A stretch of 64,000 bases of DNA from Nitrosomonas marina (GTDB lineage Bacteria; Pseudomonadota; Gammaproteobacteria; Burkholderiales; Nitrosomonadaceae). The first letter of the stretch is position 1. Each line of letters opens with the position of its first letter. This document shows positions 44,691-53,980 of this stretch, one piece after another. Location: assembly GCF_900110145.1 (NCBI RefSeq), contig NZ_FOCP01000001.1, positions 62,001 to 126,000 of the forward strand, in the 5' to 3' direction. The notes below the pieces were generated by a model. The model was not told the origin of the DNA and did no database searches. It was given only the letters and a program-made list of their open reading frames with translations. A program made the position numbers and the translations under genes.

Positions 44691-47006
44691 TTACTGAATT
44701 TTTATAGTCGCAGGTTCTGGTAGTGAGATCTCTAGCGATTCGCCTGTTTCGGAATCTTCACCGGCGGCGCTCTGCACGCTGATCTCTGTTTCGCCCTCAT
44801 TGGGTGTAATCACTTTGAAACGTAACTGCGCGGCCATGCCACTGGGTTCGTTCTTGCCGAATTTAATCGAATGTGTGCCCGTGTTGCCGGATCCGTCAAG
44901 CAGTTCCAGCATATCCGAGTCGTAACTGACCAGCGCTTCGCCGGATACAGAGGCCCTGGCGCCGACCAGCCTGACTCTCACGGAAAATTCCTTTTCAAAT
45001 GTCATGAGGCTTGGAGCCTGTATCGTCAGTGTTGGTTCACCTGCGGCATTGATTGCGGCCTGCTGCGCAAACGGATTAGGCTGAACACGTGAACTGTCAG
45101 ACGAAAACGCCTGCGCTCCACGGCTCAATATTGAAGAAGCGCCACCCCTGCCCGCAGGGCCGACAGGCGCTATCGCCAGACCGCCGGCCGATGTCTTACG
45201 TATTCTGACAGGCAGTTTACCAGCCTCGTTGGAAGTACCGTAATGAAATTCGCTTTCGAGTTGGCTTTGCTGCGAAATATTGCGAATAATTCGTGGTGTC
45301 AGCAGCAATACGATCTCGCGCTTGGTTCGATCAACTTTTTGTCCGGAAGTCAGGCGATCCAAACCCGGAATATTGATCAAGCCTGCCAACCCCCTGACAG
45401 ACCGGTTATCCAATTCCTCAAGCAACCCAGCCAATACCTGCGTTTCACCGTCTTTCAAGACCAGAACAGTTTCCGCATTAGTCGTCGAAATCACGGGTGC
45501 CGTGCTTCGCCCATCAGGAGCAGGTCGACTATCAGTAATGGAACTGACCTCAAGCTGGACTTTCATCGTCACTTCATTGTTGGTACTGATGACCGGCTCG
45601 ATATCCAGTTTCGTCCCAACGTCAATAAATGTCGGTGTCGACGTCACCACGGCACTCACACCCGCTGCAACGTTAGACGTAAAAACTGGTTCCTTGGTAC
45701 CAATGTGGAATTTTGCCGCTTCACGGTTCTTGACCCGCACCCTTGGATTTGCGAGCACATCACCCAGCGAGACGTTCTGTAGAAAATCCAGTTTGACCTG
45801 GTCAGTTATGGCAAAACTTTTTAAATTTGGAAAACCCGCGTTACTGATCGCATCAAAGGTCACCGACGCCGCCGCCTCGGCACCCGGCACAGCCGCGCGA
45901 GTGAAACTGAAGTTAGCACTTTGCGGCAGATTGGGTCCTAATAGAAAATTATTATTGCGGCTCACAGTAAGTATCAATACTTCAAGCATGACTTCCGGCT
46001 CGGGCAGATCGTTCAGCGACACAAGCTTCTCTACCATACGAATCGCCTCCAGCGTATCGCGCATGATAAACAGATTCAGTTGTTCATTGACGTAAATATC
46101 CTTGGCCTTGACCAGTCCTCTAACCATGGCCACCATCTGCTTGACATCCGTATAGGCCACATGAAAACTGCGCACCATCAATTCCTGGTATTCCTTTTGC
46201 TTGGCCGGTGTATTTGGATAAATCAACAGGGAATTGTCATTCAGACGTGTATATGCCAGTTGATTGGTCATCAGCAGCAATTTAAGAATATCTTCGACCG
46301 TATTGTCGCGCACGAATACAGAAATCTTGGCTTCCTGACGTACATCCTTGTCAAAAACGAAATTGACGCCCGCCGTTCGCGACATGATTTCAAAAACGGA
46401 TTTGAGTTCGGTGTCTTTGAACTCCATTGACAGCGGTTTCTTGAACGCGGTTTCCAAGGTCAGGTCCATGCTCTCTGCGCGGGCAATATGCTTGTTGAGT
46501 TCTTTGATAAATTCGCGGGCCTGCGGTTGCATCGGGTTTTCCTGCAGCACGGTTCTGACCGCTTTTTCAGCGCCCTCAACATCATTGAGCGCCAGCAGCT
46601 GCTCTGCGTATTCAACAGAAGCGATATGATGACGGTCCTGACCGACTGCATCCAGTCCTGCCTGCGCTCGGTCGTTGCGCGGGAACAGATCAAGAATCCG
46701 CAAGAATTTTTCTTCGGCAAGATCCAGCTCGCCGGACAGACGCGTGTTAATAGCATCAGCAAGCATTTTTCCTAACACGGCGTCGCGATGCCGAACCAAG
46801 ACTGTTTGAATTTCCTTATTATTCGGTTCCTCCTGTGCTGCCTGCTCCAGCCTCATCAATCCCAGCTCCAGTTCACCGCTTTGAATCAGTTGCTGTCCCT
46901 CTTCAAACGCCTTGTTGCGGGTACCGAACGTTTTGTTATTTATCGCGCAACCACTGATAATGAAAGTCGTTATCAATAAAAAAACAGCGCATTTATCCGT
47001 TCTCAT
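44691..47006 (-). CDS. Lipoprotein secretin with TPR and C-terminal cohesin domain
   Basis: The 771-residue protein has a lipobox FIISGC near residue 20, then TPR-like helices (about 30-165), an STN-type ring (LTLETAFKKPLSMEFKDTELKSVFE region), secretin N domains (VAYTDVKQMVAMVRGLVK) and the secretin channel (VKLDFLQNVSLGDVLANPRV, LAGLINIPGLDRL). It ends with a cohesin domain (about 650-771, LTIQAPSLMTFEKEFSVRV). Secretins form the outer-membrane pore of type II secretion or type IV pili; a cohesin fold at the C-terminus is unusual and may bind a partner outside. Its ATG overlaps the preceding stop (TGATG). Confidence 0.92.
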   Translation of the reverse strand: MRTDKCAVFLLITTFIISGCAINNKTFGTRNKAFEEGQQLIQSGELELGLMRLEQAAQEEPNNKEIQTVLVRHRDAVLGKMLADAINTRLSGELDLAEEKFLRILDLFPRNDRAQAGLDAVGQDRHHIASVEYAEQLLALNDVEGAEKAVRTVLQENPMQPQAREFIKELNKHIARAESMDLTLETAFKKPLSMEFKDTELKSVFEIMSRTAGVNFVFDKDVRQEAKISVFVRDNTVEDILKLLLMTNQLAYTRLNDNSLLIYPNTPAKQKEYQELMVRSFHVAYTDVKQMVAMVRGLVKAKDIYVNEQLNLFIMRDTLEAIRMVEKLVSLNDLPEPEVMLEVLILTVSRNNNFLLGPNLPQSANFSFTRAAVPGAEAAASVTFDAISNAGFPNLKSFAITDQVKLDFLQNVSLGDVLANPRVRVKNREAAKFHIGTKEPVFTSNVAAGVSAVVTSTPTFIDVGTKLDIEPVISTNNEVTMKVQLEVSSITDSRPAPDGRSTAPVISTTNAETVLVLKDGETQVLAGLLEELDNRSVRGLAGLINIPGLDRLTSGQKVDRTKREIVLLLTPRIIRNISQQSQLESEFHYGTSNEAGKLPVRIRKTSAGGLAIAPVGPAGRGGASSILSRGAQAFSSDSSRVQPNPFAQQAAINAAGEPTLTIQAPSLMTFEKEFSVRVRLVGARASVSGEALVSYDSDMLELLDGSGNTGTHSIKFGKNEPSGMAAQLRFKVITPNEGETEISVQSAAGEDSETGESLEISLPEPATIKIQ

Positions 47007-47605
47007 CAAAATTTTCCTGTCTGCTGATCATTTATAGAAAGCGTTTGTTTTACGTTCAGCGGCAAATAGGTCAAAGTGACCGATTCATCATTGACGGTAT
47101 CCAGACGGTATTTTTCATCGACCTTTTCACCAATTCTGGCTATAAAGTTTTCGTCATCCTGTGCAAGAAAAACCCAGATTTTGTTGCCTTCAATGGCCTT
47201 TCCGATATATTTAAACTGCAGCGGCGGTGGCGTTGGAGCCGGAGGAGTTGCTTTTGCTTTCGCTCTGGCCTCCGCTTCGGCACGTTTCTGTGCATTGATC
47301 GCCTGCTCCTGCGGGCTGATCGGCGGACGTTTGGGCGCCCATGAAGTTGACGCAAACAGCTCCCCGGCCTGCGGGTCGAACTTTCTCTGACCAAGCCGAC
47401 CGACGTCCAGATAATCATTGTGTACGGCTTGTGCGTCTGCTCTCCCTGATGCCGCCCGCTTCATTGGTTTTGGCGCTACGGGCTGCGCCGTATCTACAGC
47501 CATCTCTTCTTCATCTTCAACCAGCACAACGGCTATCAGTGTTGCCACCAGCGCCAGGCCAATGATCGTTTTTCGCTTTTTTTCTGCTGCATCCATCGTA
47601 TTCAT
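47006..47605 (-). CDS. PilP/GspC-like periplasmic linker protein
   Basis: The 199-residue protein has one N-terminal membrane segment (TIIGLALVATLIAVVLVEDE), a Pro/Ala-rich linker and a C-terminal beta domain (LQFKYIGKAIEGNKIWVFLAQ). This resembles the homology region of GspC/PilP that contacts the secretin. ATG overlaps the previous stop. Role inferred from shape and position between the platform genes and the secretin. Confidence 0.72.
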   Translation of the reverse strand: MNTMDAAEKKRKTIIGLALVATLIAVVLVEDEEEMAVDTAQPVAPKPMKRAASGRADAQAVHNDYLDVGRLGQRKFDPQAGELFASTSWAPKRPPISPQEQAINAQKRAEAEARAKAKATPPAPTPPPLQFKYIGKAIEGNKIWVFLAQDDENFIARIGEKVDEKYRLDTVNDESVTLTYLPLNVKQTLSINDQQTGKF

Positions 47606-48195
47606 TCATTCAGATAAAGGCTCATCTCGAATCGCACCTCAAGCAGTGCAGACTGGACATTGTCGCGTTTAATGGAAAATCCTGTAATTGCCAGTGCCGG
47701 GACAGCTTCCAGCGCATCTGCCATGAATGCGCGAATCTGGGCATACCGGCCTGAGACGGGCATAGTGATATCATACCGGGACAACCGCCAGTCCCGTTCA
47801 AGTGTTAATCGAAAATCACCGCTGTTAATTTCAAGGCCCTGCTTTTGCGCGACACGCACCAGTTCGCGTATCCAGAACGGCGATGAATCAAAACGAGGAA
47901 AAAAATTATAAAACTGCTGTAGTGCCTGGTCGTTGGTCAGTTTTTTTTCAGCCACAGGTGCGCCGTCCAATCCGGATTGAACTTGCAGCCTCAGTATTTT
48001 TTCGCGTTCCCTCAACGTCTCCAGCGCATTTTGTTCAGGCAAAACAGCACCTATAAAAAAAATACCGGCGACGACCAGAAGGCCCACGCCAATTTTACCG
48101 GTATTTCCCAAACGTGCCACCTGCCAGCGGAGTAACAGCATAATCCGCTGACTTTGCGCCAGTATTACATCGCGCCTCAAGATTTTGTTGTCCAT
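47602..48195 (-). CDS. PilO/GspM-like inner-membrane platform protein
   Basis: The 197-residue protein has a membrane helix (KIGVGLLVVAGIFFIGAVLP), then a coiled-coil stretch and a ferredoxin-like domain ending RYAQIRAFMADALEAVPALA, the layout of PilO/GspM. It overlaps its neighbours on both sides (18 nt and 4 nt). It should form the inner-membrane assembly platform with the PilN- and PilM-like proteins. Confidence 0.75.
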   Translation of the reverse strand: MDNKILRRDVILAQSQRIMLLLRWQVARLGNTGKIGVGLLVVAGIFFIGAVLPEQNALETLREREKILRLQVQSGLDGAPVAEKKLTNDQALQQFYNFFPRFDSSPFWIRELVRVAQKQGLEINSGDFRLTLERDWRLSRYDITMPVSGRYAQIRAFMADALEAVPALAITGFSIKRDNVQSALLEVRFEMSLYLNE

Positions 48196-48728
48196 ATGGT
48201 GGTTAACAGAAAATCGACTGGACGATAGGGATTGTCCTGTTTGATTTTGTAGTTGACAAGATGCGCTTTTTCAAAAATAACTTCGCGTTCCATCGCTTCG
48301 ATAAAATCGAGTAATACGGCCATATTTCTCGCTTCCCCGCTAATCCGCAAAACCCGGTTAGAAACATTCGGTTGTAGCGCCAGTAGCGCAATATCTTCGG
48401 TGACAATATGTTCTATGGCATCAAACAACCCTTCCCAGTGCAAATTGATCTGTCCCAAAATGATATTGGCATTCTGCAGCTCCTTGCCGATCTCATGGCC
48501 AATCTCCCGTTTACGCGATGAAGGGCGTGAGCGTGAAACCGCAGCGGTACCGGATTGCTGCTTTTCCAGGCGCTCCACGCGCGCACTTAGCGTGCCCGAT
48601 TCTTCGGCAATTTGTCTGAACTGGTAAAAAGCAACCAGTACGGCGAACAATCCTATGCACAACAGTGTCAGATCAATAGTGCGTGACTGCTGACCCGAAT
48701 ATGGAAAAGATAATTTCAGCCGGGTCAT
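48177..48728 (-). CDS. PilN/GspL-like inner-membrane protein
   Basis: A 183-residue protein with one membrane helix (TIDLTLLCIGLFAVLVAFYQF), a coiled-coil segment and a C-terminal ferredoxin-like domain, as in PilN. It starts within the stop of the PilM-like gene (ATGA overlap). With the PilM- and PilO-like neighbours it replaces the single GspL of classical type II systems. Confidence 0.75.
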   Translation of the reverse strand: MTRLKLSFPYSGQQSRTIDLTLLCIGLFAVLVAFYQFRQIAEESGTLSARVERLEKQQSGTAAVSRSRPSSRKREIGHEIGKELQNANIILGQINLHWEGLFDAIEHIVTEDIALLALQPNVSNRVLRISGEARNMAVLLDFIEAMEREVIFEKAHLVNYKIKQDNPYRPVDFLLTTIWTTKS

Positions 48729-49552
48729 GTCCCTTCCTTACGCTTGTCCGCTATAACAACCGGGAAATACCTTGGTGCGGAAATTCGATCATTTTGTAAT
48801 GGCACAGTTTGCCAGCCGCTTTCAATGGGCAGCGTCAATTCCGGATGTTCAGGCGCAAATAGAAAAACCTGCTCAGCAGACTCTTTCTGACCAGACAATA
48901 CGGCTTCCTGGTCCAGCGTCGCCCATAACTCTCCGACCGTGTCGTTCAAAACACGCTGATTGCGTATATTCCGCCAGACACCATCCTCCAGCAAAGCAAC
49001 GCAAATCCGGTCGGTTTCAACCAAAGCGACAAAAGACCTGTGCCTGTCCATTACTTTGTTCCATGTATCCAGAACCACGGTCAAATACGGTTCGATACCT
49101 TCAAGCGTGATTTGATGTCGTGCTGATAATTCCTCAAGTTTGACAAGCAAGTCCTGTGAAATCGCCGCGCAGACAGCACCATATAGAGGGCTCCACGAGC
49201 TGATACTGAGCACCCATTGATCTACGCGCGCGCCATAAATCTCCCGCATACGGAAATTCGCATACGCCAGTACTTCCTCGGGTGAGGTAATTTCGGATTG
49301 TGGCGGCAGGGTTACATAACGAACAAAATGATTTGAAAGTGTTACTCTCATACTGACGCCAGCAGTTTCAGCCAACAATAGCTCCAGTTGCTGCACGGTC
49401 TGCAACCATGCCGGATACGCACCTGCATCATTATCAATCAGTTCAGTAGTCACAGGCAATTGCACTGGTTTTATGCCACGTTTCGAGCGTGCCAGATCTA
49501 TACGTCCGGGTGCAAAAAACACCTCTATTCGATCACGCCACAATGGTGACAC
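48725..49552 (-). CDS. PilM-like cytoplasmic actin-fold protein
   Basis: A 275-residue soluble protein whose order in the cluster and partial actin-like pattern (RSFVALVETDRICVALLEDG) suggest a PilM/GspL cytoplasmic-domain homologue that links the platform to the ATPase. The GTG start at 49552 lies inside the end of gspE and has GAGGAGG about 7 nt upstream, which supports this start. The similarity is weak, so the assignment rests mainly on the cluster order. Confidence 0.6.
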   Translation of the reverse strand: MSPLWRDRIEVFFAPGRIDLARSKRGIKPVQLPVTTELIDNDAGAYPAWLQTVQQLELLLAETAGVSMRVTLSNHFVRYVTLPPQSEITSPEEVLAYANFRMREIYGARVDQWVLSISSWSPLYGAVCAAISQDLLVKLEELSARHQITLEGIEPYLTVVLDTWNKVMDRHRSFVALVETDRICVALLEDGVWRNIRNQRVLNDTVGELWATLDQEAVLSGQKESAEQVFLFAPEHPELTLPIESGWQTVPLQNDRISAPRYFPVVIADKRKEGT

Positions 49553-51224
49553 GATTGGCCTCCTCTAAACTGGTTTCTCCTTTCCTGACCATATCCAGCG
49601 CGGCCTCGCGCAAGAACTTGGTACCGTTTGTCCTGGCCGCCTCCTTGATCTTGCGTATCGGTTCCTGAGCCACAATCAGTTCGCGAATTTCATCATTCAA
49701 AATCAGTATTTCTGAAATTGCGTGGCGTCCTCTGTAACCACTGCCACGACACTGACCGCACCCTTTTCCAATTCGGAATACAAAACTGCTCACAGCTTCG
49801 GGTTCGATACCGGCCTCTTTTATCTGTTCGTCAGTGGGACGTTCATCCACTGTACAGTGCGGGCATAACAAGCGCACCAGCCGCTGTGCAGCAATACCAT
49901 TCAACGCCGATACAAAACTATAGGGGTCCACGCCCATATGGGCAAAGCGGCCTATCACATCAAACACATTGTTGGCATGTACCGTGGTGAAAACCAGATG
50001 CCCCGTCAGTGCAGCCTGTATCGCAATCTGGGCCGTTTCAGCGTCGCGAATCTCGCCTACCATGATTTTATCGGGATCATGCCGCAGGATTGAACGCAAT
50101 CCTCGTGCAAATGTCAGTCCTTTTTTTTCATTTACCGGAATTTGCAGCACTCCCGCCAGCTGATATTCGATCGGATCCTCAATGGTGATAATCTTGTCAT
50201 TACCTCGATTGACTTCTGAAATGGCTGCGTATAGCGACGTTGTTTTTCCACTTCCGGTCGGACCTGTAACCAGCAACATACCATATGGTTCTGAACTGAG
50301 CCGACGCAAAGTTGCAATATCCGGAGCGCTAAATCCCAAATGGTTCAGTGTCAGTCCTTCTACATGATCAGACAATGCCTGACGATCCAGAATCCGCAAT
50401 ACAGCATCTTCACCGAAGATGCTCGGCATGATGGAAACCCGGAAATCAACTTCCCTTCCCTGTATGGATACTTTGAAACGCCCATCCTGTGGCACACGCC
50501 GCTCAGCGATATCCAGTTCTGACATCACTTTAATTCTGGAAATCACCTGCTCGGCCAGATCGGCGCCTTTAATCACACCCACCGACATCAGAACGCCATC
50601 AATCCGGTATTTGATCGACAGTGCGCCAACCACCATTTCCAGATGTATATCGCTTGCCTGTGATTTGTGTGCATCATACAGTGTAGAATGCACCAGACGA
50701 ACCACCGGGCTGGTGCCTTCGTTAATGGTTTTTAATGAAAGATCTTCAATGGTGCTCTGAATTTCGTCCAGATCCTGATCTGGCAAGACATGATCCATGG
50801 CACGCATATTTTTTTCCTGCTGCGTAAAGAAAGCCGCCAAATCAGCAGGATGCACCAGACGCCACGCAACTTTCATTTCAAAACGTTCTTCAGCCCACAG
50901 CCGCAGCTTCGGTGAAAAAGGATTACTGATAATCAGTAAAAAATCGTTATCCGTTTTGAACAATACACATTCATGCCGTACCGCTTCGGCAAACGGCAGG
51001 ATATCGAAAGCCGGCTCAAGTGCGTGGATTGTCTTCATTTCCAGTGCCGGAATATGCAGCAGCTGTCCCAATTCCTGAATCAGTTCACTGGGCGAATATC
51101 CGCTGGTTTCCTCAAGCAGTTCAACTACCGAAACACCTTGCTTGCTCGCCTGAGCATATGCAAGGCTGACATCGTTGAGATTCAGCGATTGCTTTTTGTG
51201 GGATTGCGCAAGCGTCTCTGTCAA
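49533..51224 (-). CDS. gspE: GspE/PilB-type secretion ATPase
   Basis: The 563-residue protein has an N-terminal N1E domain (about 1-150) and an AAA+ ATPase core: Walker A GPTGSGKTTSLYAA, Asp box IITIEDPIEYQL, Walker B IMVGEIRDAETAQIAIQAA and HTTVH-like FTTVHANNVFDV. A tetracysteine zinc motif (LCPHC...CGQCRG) is present. It drives pseudopilus extension. The TTG start at 51224 is supported by AGGAAG 7 nt upstream and by overlap with the gspF stop (TTGA); the next ATG is 60 codons in. Confidence 0.94.
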   Translation of the reverse strand: MTETLAQSHKKQSLNLNDVSLAYAQASKQGVSVVELLEETSGYSPSELIQELGQLLHIPALEMKTIHALEPAFDILPFAEAVRHECVLFKTDNDFLLIISNPFSPKLRLWAEERFEMKVAWRLVHPADLAAFFTQQEKNMRAMDHVLPDQDLDEIQSTIEDLSLKTINEGTSPVVRLVHSTLYDAHKSQASDIHLEMVVGALSIKYRIDGVLMSVGVIKGADLAEQVISRIKVMSELDIAERRVPQDGRFKVSIQGREVDFRVSIMPSIFGEDAVLRILDRQALSDHVEGLTLNHLGFSAPDIATLRRLSSEPYGMLLVTGPTGSGKTTSLYAAISEVNRGNDKIITIEDPIEYQLAGVLQIPVNEKKGLTFARGLRSILRHDPDKIMVGEIRDAETAQIAIQAALTGHLVFTTVHANNVFDVIGRFAHMGVDPYSFVSALNGIAAQRLVRLLCPHCTVDERPTDEQIKEAGIEPEAVSSFVFRIGKGCGQCRGSGYRGRHAISEILILNDEIRELIVAQEPIRKIKEAARTNGTKFLREAALDMVRKGETSLEEANRVTIVA

Positions 51225-52405
51225 TTGATGCTTCCTGCAAGCTCAAAAATTGGCAAGTACATCAAAATAATAATGCCGCCGATAACGACACCGATAACTG
51301 CCATCAGAATAGGTTCAATCAATTTTGTAGTCCACTCAACCCAGCGAGCAATTTCCTCATCGTGAAAAGCGCCGATGCGCTCCATCATATCCCCCATAAG
51401 ACCTGTTCGTTCACCCACTCTTAACATGCGATTACCCACGGCTGTTGTCAACCCCTCCATCTCCATCGCGCTGGAAATGGTTTGTCCTTCACGAATTCGA
51501 TTCGCCGCGGCTTCGATTCTGGGTCGAAAATGCGATTGCAACAAACCGCTGACCATTTGTAGTGCCTGCGTTATCGGAATTCCACCGCGCTGCAGCATGC
51601 CCAATGTCTTGTAAAAACGGGCCAGCTGATATACACGCATGTGCTCACCGATTGCAGGTATCCGCCACAGTAATTCCAGCAGATAGACGCGAAATGTCTC
51701 TCGGCTGACTGCATAGGCTATAACCGCCAGCAACGTGATGAAAAAAATGGCCAGCTCCCATCCATGCTCCTGCACGAAATGCCCCCATTCAATCAGTAAC
51801 ACGGACATCCAGGGCAGATCAGAGCCCATGTCATCATAGATAGCACTGAATTTGGGCACCACAAAAATCAGCAAAAACAGCGACACCAGCAATCCCACAA
51901 CCAGCAGCAACACGGGATAGATCGAGGCCCCTACCAGTTTTTTGCGGACAAAGTCCATCTGTGTCTGGTATGTTACAAAACGTGTCAGGGCTTCTGCCAG
52001 ATCACCCGTGCGCTCACTAGCCCGAACCGTCGCAATATACAGCATTGGGAAAGCCTGAGGATATGATTCAAGCGCCTGTGAAAAAGTTATACCTTCGTAA
52101 AGCCGCTCAAGTAAGCCGTGTATAAGCTTCCGGTTGCTTGTGTCCTGCTCTTTATCCACCAGTGTTTCCAGACATTCTACAAGACTCAGGCCCGCAGTGA
52201 TCAGCGACAGCAACTCCTGACTGAAATGAACCAGCGGAAAACGCGTTCTGGACTTGAACGACAGGCCGGTAAACCTTCGCTTGACACTCAACACCATACC
52301 GCCCTGCTCTGTTACCTGGCGCCGTGCTTCCTCTTCGCTGCTTGCCTCAAGTTCAAGATTCACAGCACCCTGGTCGGACATGACAGCTTTTACTTCATAA
52401 CGCAT
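51221..52405 (-). CDS. gspF: GspF/PilC-type inner-membrane platform protein
   Basis: The 394-residue protein has two T2SSF domains with three membrane helices. FSQELLSLITAGLSLVECLETL and the second copy FYKTLGMLQRGGIPITQAL are the paired signatures, with the C-terminal helix IGVVIGGIIILMYLPIFEL. It anchors the ATPase and pseudopilus. It starts 17 nt after gspG. Confidence 0.94.
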   Translation of the reverse strand: MRYEVKAVMSDQGAVNLELEASSEEEARRQVTEQGGMVLSVKRRFTGLSFKSRTRFPLVHFSQELLSLITAGLSLVECLETLVDKEQDTSNRKLIHGLLERLYEGITFSQALESYPQAFPMLYIATVRASERTGDLAEALTRFVTYQTQMDFVRKKLVGASIYPVLLLVVGLLVSLFLLIFVVPKFSAIYDDMGSDLPWMSVLLIEWGHFVQEHGWELAIFFITLLAVIAYAVSRETFRVYLLELLWRIPAIGEHMRVYQLARFYKTLGMLQRGGIPITQALQMVSGLLQSHFRPRIEAAANRIREGQTISSAMEMEGLTTAVGNRMLRVGERTGLMGDMMERIGAFHDEEIARWVEWTTKLIEPILMAVIGVVIGGIIILMYLPIFELAGSIN

Positions 52406-52421
52406 GGTTCAATTGACCTGC

Positions 52422-52859
52422 TCACCAGTTGGTAATATCAGCTCCCTCGCCTTCTCCGCCAATCTGTCCATCCCTTCCCATTGAAAACAAATCGAACTCA
52501 GAATTGTCACCCGGATATTTGTATACGTAAGGACGACCCCAGGGATCATCAGGCGGCACTTTGGATAAATAAGGCCCCTGCCATTTAGGTTCATCATTTG
52601 GTTGCGCTACCAGTGCAGAGAGTCCGTTTTCTGTCGTCGGATAGCTGCCAACATCGAGACGATACTGGTGCAATGCTTTTTCCAGGGCATCAATCTGGGC
52701 CTGTGCCATTTTGATTTCAGATTTACCCACTTGTGAAAAATATTTCGGGCCGACATAGGCCGCCAACAGACCGATAATAACCATGACGACAAGTAACTCA
52801 AGCAAAGTAAAGCCACGTTGAAACCAGACTTGTCGTTGCTTATATCCAAAATGCATCAT
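52422..52859 (-). CDS. gspG: Major pseudopilin GspG
   Basis: The 145-residue canonical major pseudopilin: cleavage site RG|FTLLELLVVMVIIG, then SYPTTENGLSALVAQP, WQGPYLSK, DPWGRPYVYKYPG and the C-terminal DGQIGGEGEGADITNW that forms the calcium site. It begins the leftward cluster, so the transcript probably starts just upstream. Confidence 0.95.
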   Translation of the reverse strand: MMHFGYKQRQVWFQRGFTLLELLVVMVIIGLLAAYVGPKYFSQVGKSEIKMAQAQIDALEKALHQYRLDVGSYPTTENGLSALVAQPNDEPKWQGPYLSKVPPDDPWGRPYVYKYPGDNSEFDLFSMGRDGQIGGEGEGADITNW

Positions 52860-52940
52860 ATTGATCCTCTTTCAACACAAAATACTTCAATGATAGTTCC
52901 TAATCATGAAAGAAATTTTAAACCATGTTCGTAACCCAAC

Positions 52941-53624
52941 TCACCTGCGAAGTATCGCCCACCACCGGCCGATATTCAACAGTGTCATCAACGATGCAGA
53001 AACATAAGTCCATGCAGCCGCCCTCAATATCCGGCGTGCATGTTTTTCATCGCCTTTAATCAAATACCCGCCTTTATCGAGCATTGGCAGCGCACGCGAA
53101 AAACTGGCGTGCATTTCCATCGGTAAGGTAACCAAATGAACAAGTGTCGTCGCACCCAGCGTCAATAAACCCCCGACAAAAAATAACGCACCCGCCATTG
53201 GCGCACGCGTAATAATCATTATCAGCGGTGCAAACATTAAAATTGCTGCACCCAATTTTTCTGCTGGTGCTGCAATCTGAACCAAACGGGTGCGTATTTT
53301 CAACGGCAGATATCCGTCACGATCCTGAATTGCATGACCAACTTCGTGCGCTGCTACGGTAATAGCGGTCAATGACTTGCCATTATATTTATCCGGCATT
53401 AGCCGAACTGCCTTGGCTAATGGATCGTAATGATCACCTTGCTCTGTCATTTCGACCTTGACAGACTGCAGCTTGGCCCAATCCAGCAGAATACGCGCAA
53501 GTTCGGCGCCCGTTCCGGGATAACGGTCCTTTGGGTAACTATATTTTTCAAGTGTATGTCTCACCCAGTAGGACGGCCCGTAAACTAACGCTGCAACAAT
53601 GATGATAATGACTATATACAACAT
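52941..53624 (-). CDS. Zinc metallopeptidase, YugP family (membrane)
   Basis: The 227-residue protein has an N-terminal membrane anchor and further hydrophobic segments. The zincin motif VAAHEVGHAIQDRDGYLPLK gives the catalytic HExxH, typical of the YugP / DUF2268-like membrane metallopeptidase group. The biological substrate is unknown. It precedes gspG by 81 nt on its upstream side and might share the cluster's transcript. Confidence 0.82.
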   Translation of the reverse strand: MLYIVIIIIVAALVYGPSYWVRHTLEKYSYPKDRYPGTGAELARILLDWAKLQSVKVEMTEQGDHYDPLAKAVRLMPDKYNGKSLTAITVAAHEVGHAIQDRDGYLPLKIRTRLVQIAAPAEKLGAAILMFAPLIMIITRAPMAGALFFVGGLLTLGATTLVHLVTLPMEMHASFSRALPMLDKGGYLIKGDEKHARRILRAAAWTYVSASLMTLLNIGRWWAILRR

Positions 53625-53980
53625 ACAATGCCGGATGTTTGATGCGAAAACGGATACAATACCAAACCTCAGCCCGACTCCCGCAAAACAATATTTTAAA
53701 TTATATCTATAGTCAGGCAGCTCTGTATCAGACCGCCCAATAATGTTAATTTCTCAAAAACCCGGATACAAGAACAGCATTCAATTATCAATTGGTTAAA
53801 AGTACAGAATATCAAATCATGAAATGCTGCCAGGTTAGAAAACATGCCGCCATCAGACCCAGTAATGATGAATCATTTCGAATAAACCAGAAAACGGCAG
53901 CCTGTCTCGTTGATAGCACTAAAACATTGTCCTTTTCTCTATAGCACCTCAGCGAGACAAACTATCAAATTTTAAAACGC
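53625..53980. other. Intergenic region, no gene seen
   Basis: A 356-bp AT-rich gap between two leftward genes. It presumably carries the promoter of the metallopeptidase gene and the 3' end of the kamA transcript. No hairpin with a T-tract and no coding frame with a ribosome binding site were recognised. Confidence 0.35.
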
